Made by a program: the position numbers and the translations under genes. From positions 1,860,001 through 1,924,000 of the forward strand of contig JAALGY010000057.1 in the NCBI GenBank assembly GCA_032358165.1: DNA of 64,000 nt, read 5' to 3'. The DNA is from Diplosphaera chodatii. Taxonomy: Eukaryota; Chlorophyta; Trebouxiophyceae; Prasiolales; Stichococcaceae. Each line of letters starts with the position of its first letter. Positions within the stretch are counted from its first letter, which is position 1. Shown in pieces: positions 1-15,277 of the stretch. The notes under the pieces were generated by a model. That model was given only the letters and a program-made list of their open reading frames with translations, searched no databases and was not told where the DNA came from.

Positions 1-1673
1 CGCCACGACAGCACCGTCAACCGCAGCGCATCAAAACGGGCATGCATGTACAACAGGACACAAAGTGCTCAATCTGCCTTGCCAACAGCCACTTGCCAGA
101 TACATCAAGGGCAAGACGAGCACGCAGGCAGGTCGACTGGCACCTTGAGGGCCTTGAACTTGGAGGTGGCGCGGGCCAGGGGGATGAGCAGCTGGAAGTC
201 CTGGATGATGCGGCGCTCCACGCCCGGGTGCCGCACCTTCACCGCCACCGTCGTCGCCTTGCCATCCACCCTGATGACCGCCTTATGCACCTGCCACACA
301 GTGGCTGGACGTTGGACACATGCACTTGGAGCATAGCTGCCGGTCACCCCCTGGTCTGGGTCGGACATGCACGACTGCAGCTCGAGGGCTAGATACTTGT
401 CAGAGCAGTTGTCCGCTCACCTGTGCGATGCTGGCCGAGGCAAGCGGCTGCTCCCTGAAGCTGTCGAAGATGGCCTCGATGGGGTGGCCGAAGGAGCTCT
501 CAATCTGCAGGCGGGTCTCCTCGTATGTGTGCTGTGGCGCATCCTGCTGGAGCGCCGTCAGGATTTCGCACAGATCCTGCAGCAGCGCAGCATGGACGAC
601 GAGGCTTGCACTGCTTCTCATATCCCGATGGTGTGCGATGCGGCGCCAGTACCTCAAACCTCAGGAGCAGCTGAAGCGTTTGAACATCACCGCCAGTTGT
701 GCGAAAACAACTGCCAACTCCTTGCTGCACAGCAAGTGCAACCGTCTGGAAAGCACCTCGGGGAGCAGGTCGGGGCGGGAGCTGGCCCATTGACCCCACT
801 TGATGAAGGCGGCGCCGCTCTGGCGGCAGCCAAACAACAGCAGGTTGAATGCCAACCGCCGCAGCGCAGCACCCTGCGGCGGCCCCACGTGCCCTGTCTC
901 TAGCACCTCCTGCAGCGAGGTGGATTCAGCAGAGGAGTTTTAGCGTGTTGAAATCGTACATACGATGGTGCTTACTAGGCTACACAGTGTGGTGATCCTA
1001 TGCTGCTGCCTGTAAGCGAGGCTCGAACGGCAATCGAGTGGGTCCCTGTAATGCAGCTGTCCATACGCATCGAGGCCACCTGTCAACTGCAGCAGCTGGG
1101 AACGACTTGCCTCCACAACAGGCGAAGGCGGAGGGGCCTCCGCCTGTGCCACCAGGCTACTGGCTGGCCCAACGTCCACACCGCCATCCGGCGCAGAAAT
1201 GGCGACAGGTGCCTCTGGGTCAACCTCGGCAACTGCCTTTGCTGCCTGCAGCTGCGCTGCCTGCAGGTGCAGAGCTGCACAACATCGGCACTCTGTGCAG
1301 AGCTCGACCTGCTCTCCTGCTGGAACCTCCATACTTCACGATGTAGTGTACACAATATTGGAGTGAGCCTGGATCAGCATCTTCATGTGCCAAACCGCAC
1401 CATGCACAACAGATTCCTCGCGGTATGGCAGACACGCCAACACCCCACCTCGGAACCTGACTCCTGTTGTCCCCCTGGGATGCAAGCCGCGATGAGCAGC
1501 AGCGGCACGCCCAGCAGCAAGAAGGGCGCGAAGACCAGCAGCAGGTATAATGCGCGAAAGAACAGCGCCACGCACTCGTCGCCGGTGAGCCGTGCCTCCT
1601 GCCGCCGTAGGTGGTCCGCCCGGCCATACAGCGCAGCCAGGGGCTCTGGATCCTCGAATGCCGGCGCCAGCGC
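1..1673 (-). CDS. ABC1/ADCK2-like atypical kinase, partial at left edge
   Basis: Exons read on the minus strand give a UbiB/ABC1 (aarF, ADCK) atypical kinase. At about 1490-1673 is a helix-rich stretch with a strong hydrophobic segment (ALFFRALYLLLVFAPFLLL). At about 770-890 is the family KxGQ signature in the form FIKWGQWASSRPDLLPEV, and at 400-600 the stretch SFGHPIEAIFDSF followed by an ASASIAQV-type loop. At about 130-290 is VAVKVRHPGVERRI, which carries the ATP-site lysine. An exon near 940-1330 seems to be a low-complexity linker. The membrane segment before the kinase core and the GQWASSRPDL wording are closest to ADCK2-type members. The family acts in mitochondria or plastids in quinone and lipid homeostasis; the substrate here is unknown. 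The C-terminal half lies beyond the window, and I could not fix the start codon, which may be in 1700-2300. Confidence 0.82.
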
Positions 1674-2382
1674 CTGATGGGAGCAGGTACGAGAGTCGGC
1701 GGGGATGTCAACAGCAGCAGCAGCAGCATGTCGTCTGGAGAGGCATCAGGCCAAGTGACCCTTCAAGTAGCTAGCACGAGACCCTGTCGCAATTAACCGA
1801 GCAAGCGCAAGTATGTGTCGAATGATCGGATCAAGCAGCTCAGGAAAACTGCTCGTTCACACGCTATGAGTATAGGCGCAGAGCCTGTTGCCAGCGTATC
1901 CCACCTTGTGTATTTCACTGGCAGCATAAGCGACTCCAGGATCTGCCGTCAGGTTGCTGGGTGCTGGCATTCCCGGCGATGCAGCAGCAGCAGCATGCGC
2001 TCCTTCCAAAGCGCCCACTTGCGCACTGCCCTGCAGCGATGCAGGCAGCACGTGATGTAGGGCGAATGCACACCATAGGTCTGGAGAGCATCCTTGCATG
2101 TAATAACGGGTGCACGGATGTCGCAGTCACCGTTGCAGTGGGGAGCGCCGAATCTGCGACGGTAGCCTCTGGCATAGCAGGCTCACTACCCAGAACATCA
2201 CCGGCTGCAGCGGTGCTTATGCCCTGTGAAGCCGCAAGATCTCGCATCTGCATCGTAGAAGGGACCCAATTGTAGAAAGGACCCAATCATTGGTGCCTGG
2301 GGCAGCAACCCAAAACAAAAAAAAATTGCTTTGAGACTCTCAACGCAGATGAAGGAGGCTACGAGGAGTGAGGGGCCCTCTG
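1674..2382. other. Gap between ABC1 kinase and the next minus-strand gene
   Basis: Presumed 5' exon or upstream region of the ABC1 kinase plus the 3' end of the neighbouring gene. It holds short CAG/CTG runs near 1711-1727 and 1981-1995 and a short A-run at 2316-2324. I see no convincing coding exon. Confidence 0.4.
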
Positions 2383-4808
2383 TCACACCTTTCGTGATAC
2401 TACCTCCAGCTCCTCCCTCGAGCGGACGGTTAGCAGCCGGCTGGTCGCATACATAGGCTCACGATCAGGTGTCTTCAGCCCTGACATGCCATGACCATCT
2501 CCCTGGGGTGGCCCTGCAATGCCATGATACCTTGTGGCACATGTGACGTGGCAACTGGGCGGCAGCAGTGCTGGTGCTTTGATCTGGTTTGCACCTGCTT
2601 CCGCACAATGCAGACCTGCTGGCGGGAGCTGAGTTGCTGCAGGGTTGTGCCCCAGCCGCTGCTTGCTGCCTCGCCTGCCAGCAGTCTCTGCACTGCTGCT
2701 GCTGCTGGTCCCAGCTGCTGGTCGTTGGGCTGCCGCTGCGGCTGCGGCTGTGGCACGCTGCCGGGCCGCGGCCTGCTGCAATGGACCTGCGGATGGCATG
2801 CACGAGCAGCATCACAGGCATTCAGAACAGCAGAGCAGGAAGCAACCGCGGAAGCATCAACAATGTGGTGCCTAGCAAAGGTTGGTGGCAGCTGCTGTCT
2901 CACCTGAGGGTAGCGGCTTGCATGGCGCGCCGGCTGTCTGGTCTGGCTTGGAGGGCTTAGAGAAATCCAGCTCCTCCAGGGTGCGCCGCCGCGGGATGGC
3001 AACCGAGCCCCAGACGTTGATGCCGTCCTCACCGCGGCCCAGGCCTGCGGCGCGCACAGACCCCCAGGTGCCTTTGCTGCTGAGGAGCATGCGTTGCAGT
3101 GCCATCTGCTGCCCTCGACATGTGCCCGTGTCCTGCTGTCCTTTTGAAGTGTAACCATCAGCAACAGCGGCATTTGCCCCACCTGCAATGAGGCTGCTCG
3201 GCCACAACGACTCGGGCACGCCGGCTAGCGACTGAGGCCCGCCAGTTCGGGCAGTGGCAAAGGACAGCAGGCTCTGTACGAGCGCGACGCCACCTAGAGG
3301 CGGCTGGTCGTGCAGGTCGCCCAGCAGCGGTGCCACGCGCTGTGCAGCCCATTTGTGCCGCGCCCGCCATGCCGCCTCCCGCTCTGGGCCCTGCCGAACA
3401 AGTCCTGCAGATCGTGGATGACACCAAAATTCAGGCTCAGATTGCTCTGAGGGGCCGTAAAGGATCCCCAGCATGCTACTGTGAACAGCCGGCAACTTCC
3501 TAGTGGCTACTTTGCAGCATTGATGTTTGGATTCATGCCCATGCCATTATCCCTTGGCACAGACAGCTGCAGGCACCTTTGGCAGCGCGGCGTGCAGTCT
3601 GCGCATAGCCCGAGGACAGCGTCACTGACGCTATGAGACAGCGCCCAAGATGGTACAGCCGCTCATCTGCCACCCACATGGTGAGCGCCCCAAGCCCCAG
3701 CATTGCTGCAGCCGTGCAGAACTCGTGCGTGGCCTGGCTCGCAGCTTTGGCACCTACACATAAGGATGTGCCCGTGAATGGTTATCAGTTGCACGGTCGT
3801 ATGCAGCAGGTGGCAAGCACAGGTCTACTGCTTTGCATCTGTGGCACTCTGCCCTACGAGCTGATCGAGATGCACCACGTGCTTCGCCTTCGATCCCTGC
3901 TTCACGTGCAATGCAACGCAGTGCAGATGCCGCAGGCAAGACACCTTTGACGAGCGAGCCGTTTTCCCGCAGGTTGATGCGCAGGGAGGGCCTCCGCAGG
4001 CTCCAACCCCGCTTCTGCGCGCTGCGGCGGCCGGCCATGAAGACGCTGGAGACGGCGCCCGCGACTGCCATGTTGCGCAGCCAGGGACCCGCCGCGTCTG
4101 GGAAGAGCAGGCCCAGGAAGCCGAGAGTGGCTGCATTTTTTACCAGCACCAGCGCACCTGCTGACAAGCCATGCAGAGCGTCGGAGCAGGCGCAGCAGCA
4201 GGATGCAAGAGTGTCAGCGATTGCTGGGGTGCACCCGTGTGTCGCCCAAGCGTGCATCATTGCCACTCACCGTCTGCTTTTGGGGGTGTGCTGTGCCCGC
4301 TGGCAGGCTGCTGCCGCGCCTCCGACCCCGTCCGCACGCTGACCAGCTGCAGCTGCACGTCTGGCTGCGCCGTCAGGCCCAAGCAGAGGCGCAGCGCCAT
4401 TGGGAACTCCACCTCGAAGTCCTCCAGCCTGATGGCTGCGTGCTGCAAGCCGGTGCGCGGCTGGTGCTCCTTGGCCTCTCCATGCGGTCCGCCCGCCCGC
4501 GATCTGAACAGTGACTTGACAGGGTCACACGGGACCTGCCATTCCAATATGAGAGACTACATGAATATGGCATGGGTGGTCATTAGTCACCTGGGAACAG
4601 GTGTCTGCAATGCTGAGGCGCCATCATTCAGCGTCAGCGGGTCCCACACGAGCTGTGGCAGCGCACGCGCCACTTTGCATGCGTTGCTGGCGCTCCGCTC
4701 GTGCTGCTTCGTCGAAGGCACATCACTGCTTCTTGCCCCGCTCCGCTTGGCAAAGAGGCGTGACAGGTCGAAGCCTCCTGCGCCCTGCGGCTTCAAACCG
4801 CCTGCCAT
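2383..4808 (-). CDS. Unrecognised multi-exon protein with membrane segments
   Basis: I do not recognise this family. The ATG at 4808 opens MAGGLKPQGAGGFDLSRLF, and later exons read well only on this strand. These include PQLVWDPLTLNDGASALQ (about 4620-4680) and a 75-residue exon (about 4275-4504) containing RLEDFEVEFPMALRLCLGL. Two hydrophobic exons follow: ALVLVKNAATLGFLGLLF plus AVAGAVSSVFMAGRR (about 3960-4180), and CTAAAMLGLGALTMWVADER (about 3645-3760). The C-terminal part is Ala/Ser-rich, contains GSVAIPRRRTLEELDFSKPS, and ends in SRLLTVRSREELEVVSRKV before a TGA at 2383-2385. Two or three hydrophobic helices suggest a membrane protein, possibly organellar, although the N-terminus is not a typical transit peptide. 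The start is divergent from the glycine decarboxylase start, 413 bp away. Exon borders in 2500-3600 are uncertain. Confidence 0.55.
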
Positions 4809-5221
4809 GCACCCTCACAGGTCAACTACTACGCCTTTCATCCAGCCATCGGCGAGAAAGTGTTCTTCGTTCTGCCGTAACAGAGCTGCGAACATCCCGC
4901 GTAAGGTCATCAAGATCGTGCTCAGCCATGTGCATCCATTGCAGAATTACGATAGAAACGTCAGCAACGCACGACACCCCCTCACTCTCATCCCTCACAA
5001 CCCAGTCACTCTGTGCGAACTAATCGACGCGTCTGCACGTTGCTGGTTCCGGTCTCGTACTGCGATGCGGAAGTTTACTTGCGGCCTTGCATGCCACGGT
5101 GGCAGGTAATTTGAGATCTCTGCAACGCTTGGTTGGACATTTCTAACCCACTCGACCAGTTTCGCAATCCACACCCAAGCACAGTCAGGTAGATTGTCGC
5201 CTGCCAAAGCGACTGGTAGCC

Positions 5222-6300
5222 ATGGGTGGCGCCCGCAGGGCACTGGCAGGCCTGCTGCAGCGTGCAGCCTCCACGACAGTCTCCAGTTCAGCGGCCGAGT
5301 TGAGCTGTGGAGCGCAGCTGGCGCGTCTGGGCACCGATGCTGCCTGCCCAGCAAGCTTTGTGGCTCGCAGGAGCTTTGCAGCAGGTCGGTCGCTTGCTCG
5401 GCAAGACGGAGTGCATGTTGGTTTGCTGCTGCAAAACCGTACAGAGTTATCTGCAAGAGCGGCCTCCGCCGGAAGCCAAACTGTCACGGCGCTGCATGAT
5501 GGATGTTCTTTGGCTGTTTACGTGGCTCAAACGGTGCACAACGCTTGCACACCGCAGCTTGTGTTCTGGCCCTCGCTCAACTTAGATGGCAGTGCATGCA
5601 GGGCGAGCACTTCGGGTTGTGCCTACACTGGGCTCAGTCGCTGGCCCCTTCAGCTCAAGCATCGGCAGCAGCCGCCAGATTAGCGTCGCCACGCTTCAGC
5701 CCAGCGATGTGTAAGTTCATAGCCTGCGCCTCGTGCAGTGCAGCCAGAACACCTGCAGCCTACCTGTGGCAGTGCCGATGCATGCTACATCTGTGTCGCC
5801 TCTGTCCGTTAGCAGCATAAAAGGATTCGTTGCCTCCGCCTGACACCTACACTGCTCTGCGCGCTGCAGCTTTGCGCCACGGCACAACAGCGCACACCCC
5901 GGGGAGGTCCAGGACATGGTGAAGCAGGTCGGCTTCGAGAGCGTGGACGCGCTCATCGACGCCACGGTGCCCACCGCCATCCGTCGCGACCCCATGGAGC
6001 TGGGCATCTACAACCAGGGCTTCACTGAGAGCGGCATCATTGCCAAGCTCAAGTGAGGCTAACGGCTGTATGTATCTGGCCGCCTGGCCAGGCACACGTG
6101 ATTTCGATGCTGATGTTGCATTCAGCTGATCGACTATGCTCCGTCCTGCTCATGTTGGGCGGTAGCCTCTCTCATGTCCGGCAACATGGTTCTCTAGGGA
6201 CCTGGGGTCGAAGAACAAGGTGCTCAAGTCATACATCGGCATGGGCTACTATGACACCCACCTGCCGCCAGTCATCCAGCGCAACCTGCTGGAGAACCCC

Positions 6301-6332
<32 letters not shown>

Positions 6333-9300
6333 AGAGATTGCGCAGGGCCGGTGCGTATGCAGTCTCATGCTGTGCCATGCCTGGCTGCGGCTCATCCGTT
6401 GACACTCGGCAGCTCCGAGTCTTCGTTGTCAGACTGGGTGTCACCTGCACCGCAGGCTGGAGTCACTTCTGAACTTCCAGACGGTGGTGTCAGACCTCAC
6501 TGGCATGGAGCTGTCCAACTCCTCACTGCTGGACGAGGCGACGGCTGCTGCAGAGGCAATGACCATGTGCTCAGCGCTGGCGCGGGGGAAGAAGACCACC
6601 TTTCTGGTCTCGGTCAGTAGCTCAGTCTACGCCTCTCCTTTCCCCTAACTGGCATCTGGGTTTCATTGCCATCCCCTTGCGTTCTTGCCTCTCAGCCTCT
6701 CACCCCAGGTGCTTCTCCTGGCACTACTCTTGCGCATGTATGAGGCTTACGAAGCAGTTTGTCTTGCATTGCAGGACAAGTGCTTCCCGCAGACCATCGC
6801 AGTGTGCAAGACGCGGGCAAGTGGGTTGGGCCTGACCGTCAAGGTCAGCGATGAGGCGTCCTTCGAGTACGGCGATGACGTGTGCGGCGTCATGGTCCAG
6901 TACCCCGCCACCGATGGCCGCGTGCTCGACTACTCGGTCAGTCACACAGCCATGCAAGAGTCTCAATGTATCCTGTCTGCAGCAGCAGAATGCTGGGCGT
7001 CATGGATTGATGGTCGTTCCACAGACTGCGGCCGCACCAAGTTGCTCATGCCTTCAAGAAGATGAGGGTATTGAGCAGGTTGCTTGTATCTCATCAGCAG
7101 GGTCCTGCTCTTGAGCCTGCCTTTTTACACCGACTGCCGTGCTGCAGGATGTTGTGGAGAAGGCACATGCAGCCAAGGCTAAGGTGGTGGTGGCCACAGA
7201 CCTGCTGGCGCTTTGCAGCCTGAAGCCGCCTGGCGAATGGGGTGCTGACATCGTCATCGGCTCAGCGCAGGTGCGGCATTAGTTTGGCAGATCCACTCGG
7301 TTCCAGCGTTGGTGCTGTCTATACCCGCCGGGTCGCGTGCTGTCTATACCCGCCGGGTCGCCCTCAGTCAAACTCTGCCGCTTTGCGTCTGTTATGTTAC
7401 AACACACAGAACTAGCTTGGCATTCAAGTACTTACTAGTCCTTAAAACACCTGCTGCAGCGCTTTGGCGTGCCGATGGGCTACGGCGGGCCCCATGCATC
7501 CTTCCTGGCCACTGCCGAGGAGAACAAGCGCATCATGCCTGGACGCATCATTGGTGCAGTCAGTGCACCTGACCTGTGACTGCTGGTGGTGTGTGGCTGT
7601 TTTGCTGTACAGCAGCAGATGTGGTAGCTTTCCATCATGTCAACCGGCAGTGCACACGTGCAGGCGTCAGCCGTGATGCATCAGGCCGGCCAGCACTGCG
7701 TATGGCTATGCAGACACGTGAGCAGCACATCCGGCGAGACAAGGCCACCAGCAACATTTGCACAGCCCAGGTGGGTCTCGCTATCCATCGCAAGTTGCTC
7801 AGCCGGGCAGCATGTGTGTAATAGTGTTATCATCCCAGCCACTGCCTTTACCTACAAGCAACTATCTGCACAAGTCAGAGCGCTTCGATGTTGAGCTTTG
7901 CCACGGCCTGACTGTTGCACAGGCACTGCTGGCCAACATCTCTGCGATGTATGCGGTGTACCACGGCCCGGATGGCTTGAAGCAGATCGCGGCACGCACA
8001 CATGGCCTCACCGCCGTGCTGGCAGCGGGCGCCAAGAAGATGGGCCTCAAGGTCGCTGAGGAGCCATTCTTCGACACCATCCGCATTGATGTGAGTTCGA
8101 GATCGCCAGTGAAAGTGTGGCGTCCAGCGACTGCCTGCCTATGGTCCGTGCCACCTGCACAACAATGCTGCCAGCGCCGCAGCAGCTCACCTGATGCACA
8201 GGCTTTGCCATATCTGCTTATATCTCAGCATCCATATCTCGTTGCATGCAGGTGGACAACGCAGAGCAGCTGGTCAAGTCTGCAGCAGAGCACGGGGTGA
8301 ACCTGCGCTTGCTGGACGCGGGGTCCATCACCATCTCGCTGGACGAGACCACCACGCTGCCTGATGTGGACCACCTGCTGACGGTGCTCAACGGCGGCAA
8401 GGCGGCCGGCTTCTCTGCCGAGTCCCTGGCTGACTCGGTACGCTGCTGTCTTGTCCCAAATCATCCTTATGATTTGGACGATACGCTTGATGACCTAGCT
8501 TCAGCCTCTGCAGTTCACCTCTGCGGTGCAATCGACAGATCACAGAGTCATTTGCAGGCTTTGCCGCAGGAATGTCAGCTGCAACTGGTATCCAATTGAC
8601 ACCAGATGTGGAGGCCTGTATGTCCACACAGCCCTCCCAAAACCGTGCAGGTGGACGAGCAGCTGGGCTCCTTCAAGCGCAGCAGCGACTTCCTGCAGCA
8701 GCCCATCTTCAACGTGTACCACTCGGAGCACGAGATGCTGCGCTACCTGAAGCGGTTGGAGAACAAGGACCTGTCGCTGTGCCACTCCATGATTGCCCTG
8801 GTGTGCAAGGTTTCCTTCTACCACTGTGCCTGTGTGAACCTTCAACTTGGTGCTACATTTTTCACAGCCATTTCTGAATGGTGTGCACCGCCTGAGCTGT
8901 TTGCTATCAGACCATTGTGCATCTTGACTGCACAAGCGAATGTGATCACATGCTACAAGCAGATGATATGCCATCCGCCTGCCTGCAGGGCTCATGCACG
9001 ATGAAGCTGAACGCGACTGCAGAGATGATGGCTATTACATGGCCGGAATTTGCGTCGCTGCACCCCTTCGTGCCGCTGGACCAAGCCGCGGGCTACATGG
9101 AGATGTTCGAGGCAAGCTTCAAAACATGACACTGGCAGGAGCTTAGGCAATTGGTCCATTGGGGTGTGCCTGCTGAGGGTCATGTGAATCTAGGGCTCTA
9201 TCTCATGCCACCTCTCGTGCAATGCGCAGGACCTGGCGGCGCAGCTGTGTGAGATCACGGGCTTCGACAAGGTGTCACTGCAGCCCAATGCTGGCGCGAG

Positions 9301-12121
9301 CGGCGAGTATGCTGGCCTCATGGCCATCCGCGCATACCACCAGTCTCGGGGGGATGGCCACCGCAACGTGCGTATGCCTTGGCACTGCACATCGCTGCAC
9401 AACATCCTATCGTTGCGCAGCTTGCGTATTCTCATATGTTGCCCTGCATGCCTTTGTGGAGGTAGCCCTGTCTCAAAGACGGCTGGTGCTGCAGATCTGC
9501 ATCATCCCGAAGTCGGCGCATGGCACAAACCCAGCGTCTGCCATTATGGCGGGCATGAAGATCGTGGCCATCAGCACCGATGCCAAGGGCAACATCGACA
9601 TCGAGGAGCTGCGCCAGAAGGCAGAGCAGAATGCTGACAAGTATGCTGCTTGCAACTCCAGCTAGCTTTGAGGACTGCCGCACACCCCTGCCTTACACCT
9701 GGGCTTTCTGCGATCTAAAGTGTGCAGATGATCTGAAGTTTGGGAAGCAGTAGTGATGCGACCAGCATGTAGCTTCCTGCGTCTTTGCACTGACCCGCAT
9801 ACTTGACCATACCCCGCAGCCTGGCAGCGCTGATGGTCACATACCCGTCAACACACGGCGTGTACGAGGAGGGTGTCGATGAGATCTGCCGCATCATCCA
9901 CCAGCACGGCGGCCAGGTGTACATGGACGGCGCCAACATGAACGCACAGGCGAGCAGTGCCAGCAGGCTCTATCACACGGTGCTGCACATCATAGAGGGC
10001 TCCGTGGGACTGGCTCAGCGTGTGCACTCTCGGCTATGGCGACCTGGCTCAGGCCCCATATTGTAGTTGCTTTTTCGATGCTCTCATGTGCTCGTCTGCT
10101 CTCTTACATAGCTTTCATCACACGGCTGCAGGTTGGCCTCACATCGCCAGGCCACATCGGCGCGGACGTGTGCCATCTGAACCTGCACAAGACGTTCTGC
10201 ATTCCACACGGCGGCGGCGGCCCCGGCATGGGCCCCATTGGTGTGAAGGGGCACCTCGCGCCCTTCCTGCCCAGCCACCCCATCATTCCCACAGGTGCGC
10301 AGCTTCTGTGCAAGACATGTAGACTGCGGTCCACGCTGGTCATTCCCTAGATTGTGCGGTGGGATCCTGGCTCTTGGGTCTCTTTCTTTTGGCTACTTGT
10401 GGTGTGAAGGCGATCCATATCATGTAGCGTACTTGTGATTGATACAGATATCTTTCGCACGAACCATCTCTCGCACAGCTGAGCTGTCAATCCACGCGCT
10501 TGCAGCAGATCCAGCACCTGGATCTGGCATACATCCTGCTGCAACACACGGGTATGTGGCATCGCAGGCGCTCTGCCAGCCTTTGAGAGCGATGAGAAGA
10601 CGTTCGGCACGATGGCGGCGGCACCCTTTGGCTCCTCCCTCATCCTGCCAATCTCCTACGCCTACATCGCCCTGATGGGCTCGGAGGGCCTCACTGAGGT
10701 GCGCTTGCGGTGCCTGGCTGCTTTGACCAGCTTGCAGCATGCGTGTGCTCCATTCCGGCGTGGTGTGTGCGAGATCGGCAAGTCTGCGCCCATCGTGTGC
10801 AGGCGTCACGGCGTGCGATCCTGAACGCCAACTACATGGCGAAGCGGCTGGAGGACCACTTCAACGTGCTGTACAGGTGTGCTGCGCTTCCTGCTGCCGG
10901 GAAGCAAGGGCTTGCATGGCTGGGCAACCTCGTGGGCTGCAGCAGGGCGTGCATGTTTTGCCATGTCCTGATGACAGACCGGCATCTGCAGGGGCAAGAA
11001 TGGCACCTGCGCACACGAGTTCATCCTGGACCTGCGCAAATTTGAGCAGACGGCAGACGTGAAGGTCATCGACGTCGCCAAGCGGCTCATTGACTACGGC
11101 TTCCACTCGCCCACCATGTCCTGGCCCGTCACTGGTGTGCACCTTGCTCCCTCAATTGCTGCCTTCCCCTGCTGCCGCGTATCGGGCTACCGCATCGCGT
11201 CATTCAGCTCATCGGCCAGCAGCTTCTGCTGTGGTCAGCGCCATGCCTCGTGTGGCTCAGCTAGTGCTTGGCAGAGCACATAACATAGTGCAAGCATCTG
11301 TTATTTGATGAACAACTGTAACGATCCGCAAACTCATCAACATGCAGGCACGCTGATGATTGAGCCCACGGAGAGCGAGTCCAAGCAGGAGCTGGACCGC
11401 ATGGTCAATGCCCTCATCTCCATCCGCGGCGAGATCGCTGACATCGAGGAGGGCCGCGCTGACAAGCATGTGCGCTCCAATCCTGTAGCTGTTGAGAAAC
11501 TATGACGTAGTTAATGCACCACGTGCCAACCAGCAGTGTGCAGGTGCCCAGCTGGGCAAACAATCACCATGCGTCGCACGAATCATAACCATGCGACACA
11601 CAAGCAGACTGTTGCAGAAAGCTCAGCACTGCTGTGGCTTTGCAGGACAATGTGCTGAAGAATGCGCCACACACCGCCGGGTCAGTGCTGGGAGACGAGT
11701 GGTCACACCCCTACAGTCGCGAGCTGGTGCGTCATAGGGTTGGGGATTGTGGTTGGACAGTCAGTGCTGTCACACGAGTGCGCCGTTTGGATGCTGCAGG
11801 TCCACTGCTGGTTGTGCTGCAATAGTTTGCTTACGTATTTTGCAGGCGGCATTCCCAGCTGCGTGGGTGAAGCAGGCCAAGTTCTGGCCGTCCGTCAGCC
11901 GCGTGGACGATGTGTATGGCGACAGGCAGCTCATTGCACGGTGCGTCAGTCCTGTTGAGCGGGCGTTCTCTTTGCCAGGCTGTGCTGATGCAGAGAGTCC
12001 GCCGCAAGGTGTTGTAGAACTATGTTATGTTGGCGTTGTGGTACAGCAACATTGACATGTTTTTGCTGGTCCGTGCAGCATCCAAGAGGACGAGGTTGAG
12101 CCGAAGGCAGCCACTGCATAA
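5222..12121 (+). CDS. GLDP: Glycine dehydrogenase (decarboxylating), P-protein, mitochondrial
   Basis: PLP-dependent P-protein of the glycine cleavage complex. It decarboxylates glycine and loads the aminomethyl group onto H-protein in the mitochondrial matrix, the key photorespiratory step. The ATG at 5222 starts an Arg/Ala/Ser-rich presequence ([17 protein letters not shown]). About twenty exons follow, including [12 protein letters not shown] (near 5670-5708), [19 protein letters not shown] (5873-), [33 protein letters not shown] and [14 protein letters not shown]. The PLP lysine is in [20 protein letters not shown] (codon 10189-10191). The C-terminus has [20 protein letters not shown] and ends at TAA 12119-12121. 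All conserved blocks are present in order, so the gene appears intact at about 1,000 residues. A TGTAA signal follows at 12202. Introns are short and frequent, and one carries a perfect tandem duplication (7312-7361). Confidence 0.97.
7312..7361. repeat. Perfect tandem duplication, 25 bp x 2, in a GLDP intron
   Basis: Positions 7312-7336 and 7337-7361 are identical 25-mers, directly adjacent. They lie in the intron between the exon ending near 7270 and the one starting near 7455. Confidence 0.95.
10189..10191 (+). other. PLP-binding lysine codon of the P-protein
   Basis: AAG in the context [15 protein letters not shown], the conserved Schiff-base lysine followed by the glycine-rich loop of GcvP proteins. 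Confidence 0.85.
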
Positions 12122-12688
12122 GGCGCAAATTTCCCTGGTGGCTGGGCATGTGGCGGCTTGCACATTGCTGGTCTGCTACTATCACCATCAAGAGTCCTGA
12201 ATGTAAGCAAGTTTTTTCTGCCGGAGGCATTGGGATTGAGGGGAACTGACATGGGTGCCTGTTGCACTTTGAACCATTTGTAATGTGAATTGCGCTGGTA
12301 TTTCTTCAGTGAGGTCGGTGTACAAACTGCACTGTCAGCAGGTTGGTCGTTTTGAAGTTTCTGTCCGTAATTCACATGCCCAACCAGGGCTGCTACCTGC
12401 CAGTCCCAGCAAATGAAAATGACTGCCTGCAGCACACAGCAGTTGTTTGCTGATCGGAGACGGCAGCGGCTTGCCCGCCTGCAGCCCGTGAAACTCTCGT
12501 TGCCGACAGAATCATTGTTGTTGTGCCCTGACACAATGGCATACATCTGCCAGCTGGAGGTGCCAGACCATGCTGCAAGTGTGTGCGTCCCCTCAAAGCA
12601 AAGCAGCTGCCATGCAGAGCTGCTGCAGACGTAAGCTACACTGCATGTGGATGAGGCAGCAGCGCTCTCTGGTGCTGTTCAGGCCGAT
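12122..12688. other. Convergent 3' region of GLDP and PRMT10
   Basis: 567 bp between the GLDP stop and the PRMT10 stop. It holds the GLDP 3' UTR with TGTAA at 12202-12206. No coding exon is recognisable. Confidence 0.6.
12202..12206 (+). terminator. TGTAA polyadenylation signal for GLDP
   Basis: TGTAA 81 nt after the GLDP stop. Chlorophyte nuclear genes commonly use UGUAA as the poly(A) signal. Confidence 0.55.
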
Positions 12689-14829
<2,141 letters not shown>

Positions 14830-15277
14830 CGCTGCTACCGTACTTCTGGCTGACCCTGTGCTGCGTGGCTGCCTCGAAGGCTTGCGAGCTCCACTACCTG
14901 GCCATTGCCGATGTGTGCGGGCCACTGGCCGCCAGCGATCAACGATCAAGAGTGCACCAATGATGGGCACGCTGCTGCGTATATAACAGGCGAAACTCAG
15001 ATTACGATGAGCTTGTGCCAATTTGCGTATGCTGCAACTCCATCTGTCTGCTCGAAATCCGAGTTCTGCAGCATTTTCAGGTGGTTGCGGAGAAATGCCT
15101 GTTTCTGTGTTTCCGGACTCGGAAATCGGCATTTGCACAATCGACATCAGTCAGCGTAGCGTTCTGTATTGCAAGTGCAGTCATCTGAGAGGGTCGCACA
15201 TGCGTATGGCCTTGAACATGGCATGCTGAATTTGTAGAGCAGGGCATCACAAACTCTGGAGCGACTCAGTTTCGGCA
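14830..15277. promoter_or_regulatory. Shared divergent upstream region PRMT10 / FKBP42
   Basis: 448 bp between two divergent start codons. A TATATA element at 14980-14985 lies 151 bp upstream of the PRMT10 ATG, so it could be a TATA box for that gene. No other motif is clear. Confidence 0.4.

Noticed and set aside
1711..1995. CAG/CTG runs as a microsatellite array.
   Set aside because: Only short interrupted runs of about five units. Ordinary for this composition.
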